This document shows, one piece after another, positions 61,635 through 64,000 of a stretch of 64,000 nt of DNA. Position 1 is the stretch's first letter, and the number at the start of each line of letters is the position of its first letter. A program made the translations under genes and the position numbers. The DNA comes from Altericroceibacterium endophyticum (lineage in GTDB: Bacteria; Pseudomonadota; Alphaproteobacteria; Sphingomonadales; Sphingomonadaceae). The stretch lies in the NCBI RefSeq assembly GCF_009827595.1, contig NZ_WTYT01000001.1, forward strand, positions 248,001 to 312,000. The letters run 5' to 3'. The notes beneath the pieces were generated by a model. That model worked only from the letters and a program-made list of their open reading frames with translations. It was not told the origin of the DNA and ran no database searches.

Positions 61635-63787
61635 GCGATTTCCTCCTAGAATTGCGCTGTGAAGAAATTCCTGCCCGCATGCAGAAGGGCGCGCGCGCCG
61701 ATCTGGAAAAACTCTTTCGCAGCGAATTGAGTGCCGCTGGCGTCACGCCGGGCGAGATTGTCGTCTGGTCCACACCGCGCCGCCTTGCACTGATCGCACG
61801 CGACCTGCCCGAACAGACCGAAGCCGTCAGTGAAGAGGCCAAGGGGCCGCCGGAAGGCGCTCCCGATCAGGCAATTGATGGTTTCTGCCGCAAGAATGGC
61901 GTGACGCGGGATCAGCTTGAGCTGCGCGATGTCAAAGGCCGTGCAACCTATTTTGCGGTGAAGAACATTCCCGGCCGCGCCGTGAAGGATGTGCTGGCCG
62001 AAGCGATACCGGCGGTTATTCGCGCCTTTCCATGGCCCAAAAGCATGCGCTGGGGCGCGGCTTCCCTGAGCAGCGAGTCCGGCCGCTGGGTCCGCCCACT
62101 CTCCGGAATTCTTGCATTGTTCGGGGACGATCTGGTGGAATGCGAAGTGCACGGCGTCACCAGCGGGCTGGTTACCGCCGGGCATCGCTTCCACCATTCG
62201 GGCGATATTACGATCGGCCATGTCGATAATTACCAAGAAAAACTGCGCGCCTGTCATGTGATTGTCGATCATGCAGAGCGTGAAGCGCTGATCCGGGACA
62301 AGGCTCAATCCGCGGCGCGCAATGCCGGGCTCGTTCTGGTCGAGGATGAAGGTCTGGTGGTGGAAAACGCCGGCCTGACCGAATGGCCGGTTCCGTTGCT
62401 TGGCCGCTTCGATGAGGCTTTTCTGGAAGTGCCGCCCGAAGTCATTCAGCTTTCAGCGCGGACCAATCAGAAGTATTTCATCTGCAATGATGCTTCGGGC
62501 AATCTTGCCAATGCCTTCATCTGCACAGCCAATATCGAGGCGGCTGATGGCGGCGCCGCGATCGTTGCGGGCAATGAAAAAGTGCTCGCCGCGCGTCTGG
62601 CTGATGCCCGTTTCTTCTGGGATGTGGACCGCAAGAAAAGCCTCGCCGAACATGCCGAGGGTTTGAAGCGGATCACGTTCCACGAAAAGCTCGGCACAGT
62701 GGCTGACAAGGTGGAGCGGGTGGCCAAACTCGCGCGCTGGTTGGTCGAACAAGACATCGTCAAAGGAGCCGATGCGCAGCAGGCTGAGCAGGCTGCACGC
62801 CTGTCCAAGGCTGATCTCGTCACCGAGATGGTTGGCGAATTTCCTGAACTTCAAGGACTTATCGGCGGTTATTATGCTGCCGCAGAAGGTCTGCCGGAGG
62901 CGGTATCCGATGCTATTCGCGATCATTACAAGCCGGTCGGGCAGGGCGACGATGTTCCATCCGCGCCGGTGACGATCGCTGTCAGTCTGGCGGATAAGCT
63001 GGATACCTTGGTCGGATTTTTTCAGATTGACGAGAAACCGACAGGTTCGAAGGACCCCTTCGCACTTCGGCGCGCAGCGATTGGTATTCTCAGCCTTATT
63101 CTGGAAAATGACCTTCGCGCTTTCATGTTTGATCTGATCACGGCGGCCGCCCATCCGGGCAAGACGTCAGAGGCCGGCCGGGAAATCGCCAGTTTTCTGA
63201 TCGAACGTCTGAAGGTTCAGCAGCGCGATGCAAACATTCGGCACGACATGGTCGATGCTGTGGTGGCTGTTGAGCAAGGCGGAGACAATGTTCGCATGGT
63301 GAAGCGCATTGCGGCTCTTCAGGCCTTTATAGGATCGGAAGATGGCGCCAATTTGCTCGCCGGATATAAGCGTGCCGCCAATATCCTGAAGAAAGAGGAC
63401 TGGCACGGCGAAGAGGGTGAAATCTCGCGCACTGGCGAGGAAGATCCGCTGGCGATGGTCGATGATCCCGATCTGGCTCCGGTCATCCGCGCGAAGATGG
63501 ACGAACGCCATCTTGAAGACCTGTCTTACGAGCCGGATGACGCTGAAAAGGCGTTGATGGAGGCGCTGAGCAAGGCCGAGCCGCGTGCTGCGGCGGCTGT
63601 TGCGGCGGAAGATTTCGAAGGTGCGATGGCTGCGCTGGCGAGCTTGCGGGCCCCGATCGACGATTTCTTCGAAAATGTCACGGTGAACGCAGATGATCCG
63701 GCAAAGCGGGCAGCACGTCTGTCCCTGCTTGATCGTTTTCGTGCTGCGGTGCACAATGTAGCGGATTTCTCAAAAATAGACGGGTGA
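61631..63787 (+). CDS. glyS: Glycine--tRNA ligase subunit beta
   Basis: 718 residues from ATG 61631 ([17 protein letters not shown]), the typical start; an upstream in-frame ATG is three codons back inside glyQ. HD-type and anticodon-binding regions follow ([16 protein letters not shown]; then [13 protein letters not shown] and [13 protein letters not shown]). Recognises tRNA-Gly. Coupled to glyQ by a 4-base overlap. Confidence 0.97.
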   Translation: MSDFLLELRCEEIPARMQKGARADLEKLFRSELSAAGVTPGEIVVWSTPRRLALIARDLPEQTEAVSEEAKGPPEGAPDQAIDGFCRKNGVTRDQLELRDVKGRATYFAVKNIPGRAVKDVLAEAIPAVIRAFPWPKSMRWGAASLSSESGRWVRPLSGILALFGDDLVECEVHGVTSGLVTAGHRFHHSGDITIGHVDNYQEKLRACHVIVDHAEREALIRDKAQSAARNAGLVLVEDEGLVVENAGLTEWPVPLLGRFDEAFLEVPPEVIQLSARTNQKYFICNDASGNLANAFICTANIEAADGGAAIVAGNEKVLAARLADARFFWDVDRKKSLAEHAEGLKRITFHEKLGTVADKVERVAKLARWLVEQDIVKGADAQQAEQAARLSKADLVTEMVGEFPELQGLIGGYYAAAEGLPEAVSDAIRDHYKPVGQGDDVPSAPVTIAVSLADKLDTLVGFFQIDEKPTGSKDPFALRRAAIGILSLILENDLRAFMFDLITAAAHPGKTSEAGREIASFLIERLKVQQRDANIRHDMVDAVVAVEQGGDNVRMVKRIAALQAFIGSEDGANLLAGYKRAANILKKEDWHGEEGEISRTGEEDPLAMVDDPDLAPVIRAKMDERHLEDLSYEPDDAEKALMEALSKAEPRAAAAVAAEDFEGAMAALASLRAPIDDFFENVTVNADDPAKRAARLSLLDRFRAAVHNVADFSKIDG

Positions 63788-63831
63788 ATTCTCACCCGGC
63801 ACATAAACAACAAGCAGAATTGAGGAGTGGT

Positions 63832-64000
63832 ATGAGCAAGCTGGTCTACACGTTCGGCGGTGATGCATCGCATGGCGACGATCCACGGGCGAAGGACAAG
63901 AATCTGCTTGGCGGTAAGGGCGCCAATCTGGCGGAAATGGCAAGCATCGGCCTGCCAGTGCCACCGGGTTTTACCATCACCACAGAAGAATGCGTACGCT
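63832..64000 (+). CDS. ppdK: Pyruvate, phosphate dikinase (3' end outside window)
   Basis: Only the first 56 residues are present. ATG 63832 follows TGAGGAG. The start [16 protein letters not shown], then [27 protein letters not shown], is the N-terminal ATP-grasp signature of PPDK. It interconverts pyruvate and phosphoenolpyruvate. A small hairpin covers the glyS stop just upstream (63781-63798). Confidence 0.95.
   Translation, partial: MSKLVYTFGGDASHGDDPRAKDKNLLGGKGANLAEMASIGLPVPPGFTITTEECVR

Overview
The window looks like chromosome of an alphaproteobacterium of the order Sphingomonadales, probably the Erythrobacteraceae/Altererythrobacter or Novosphingobium side. The evidence is the F0 operon order atpI-atpB-atpE-atpF'-atpF, a lipoyl-domain-bearing PdhB, sphingomonad-type TonB receptors, short PEP-CTERM proteins and close resemblance of several proteins to the lignin-dimer enzymes of Sphingobium/Novosphingobium. 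I saw no tRNA, rRNA, CRISPR, insertion sequence or prophage. Both window ends cut a gene: a DEAD-box helicase at the left and pyruvate phosphate dikinase at the right.

Layout. 0-9.4 kb: RhlE-type helicase, UvrD, an exported hypothetical protein, an MHS-type transporter, rsmD-rluB, a small CxxC protein, AmpG and a UVR-motif protein. 9.4-15.4 kb: a tightly coupled minus-strand operon lapA-pyrF-trpF-trpB-trpA-accD-folC with repeated 4-base stop/start overlaps. 15.4-24.3 kb: purB, radC, the envelope lipid-transport operon ydbH-ynbE-ydbL, and the F0 half of ATP synthase. 24.4-25.6 kb: a BaiN/HI0933-type flavoprotein.

25.8-40 kb is the accessory and most interesting block. It has three SDR dehydrogenases resembling the C-alpha-dehydrogenases LigD/L/N/O, a LigE-type beta-etherase, a LigG-type glutathione lyase, a Nu-class (YfcG/YghU-like) GST, a TonB-dependent receptor, two MFS transporters and a regulator with two MarR-like winged helices in one chain. 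Together these suggest import, C-alpha oxidation, glutathione-dependent ether cleavage and glutathione removal for lignin-derived beta-aryl ether dimers. A shared sequence (TGAYTTTGTCC) lies upstream of three of the transcription units and could be a common operator. The assignments rest on remembered family sequences and have not been checked by a search.

40-64 kb returns to housekeeping genes: HPPD, FtsB, pyruvate dehydrogenase E1 alpha/beta, a squalene/phytoene-synthase-like protein, an EF-hand membrane protein, TrmFO, a YhhN-type lysoplasmalogenase, GyrA, a TPR-like exported protein, YchF, two tandem mini PEP-CTERM proteins next to a TPR lipoprotein, a 2OG-Fe(II) oxygenase-like protein, rplY-pth, two tandem TraB/GumN lipoproteins, glyQ-glyS and the start of ppdK. 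Several intrinsic terminators separate these units; most could act in both directions.
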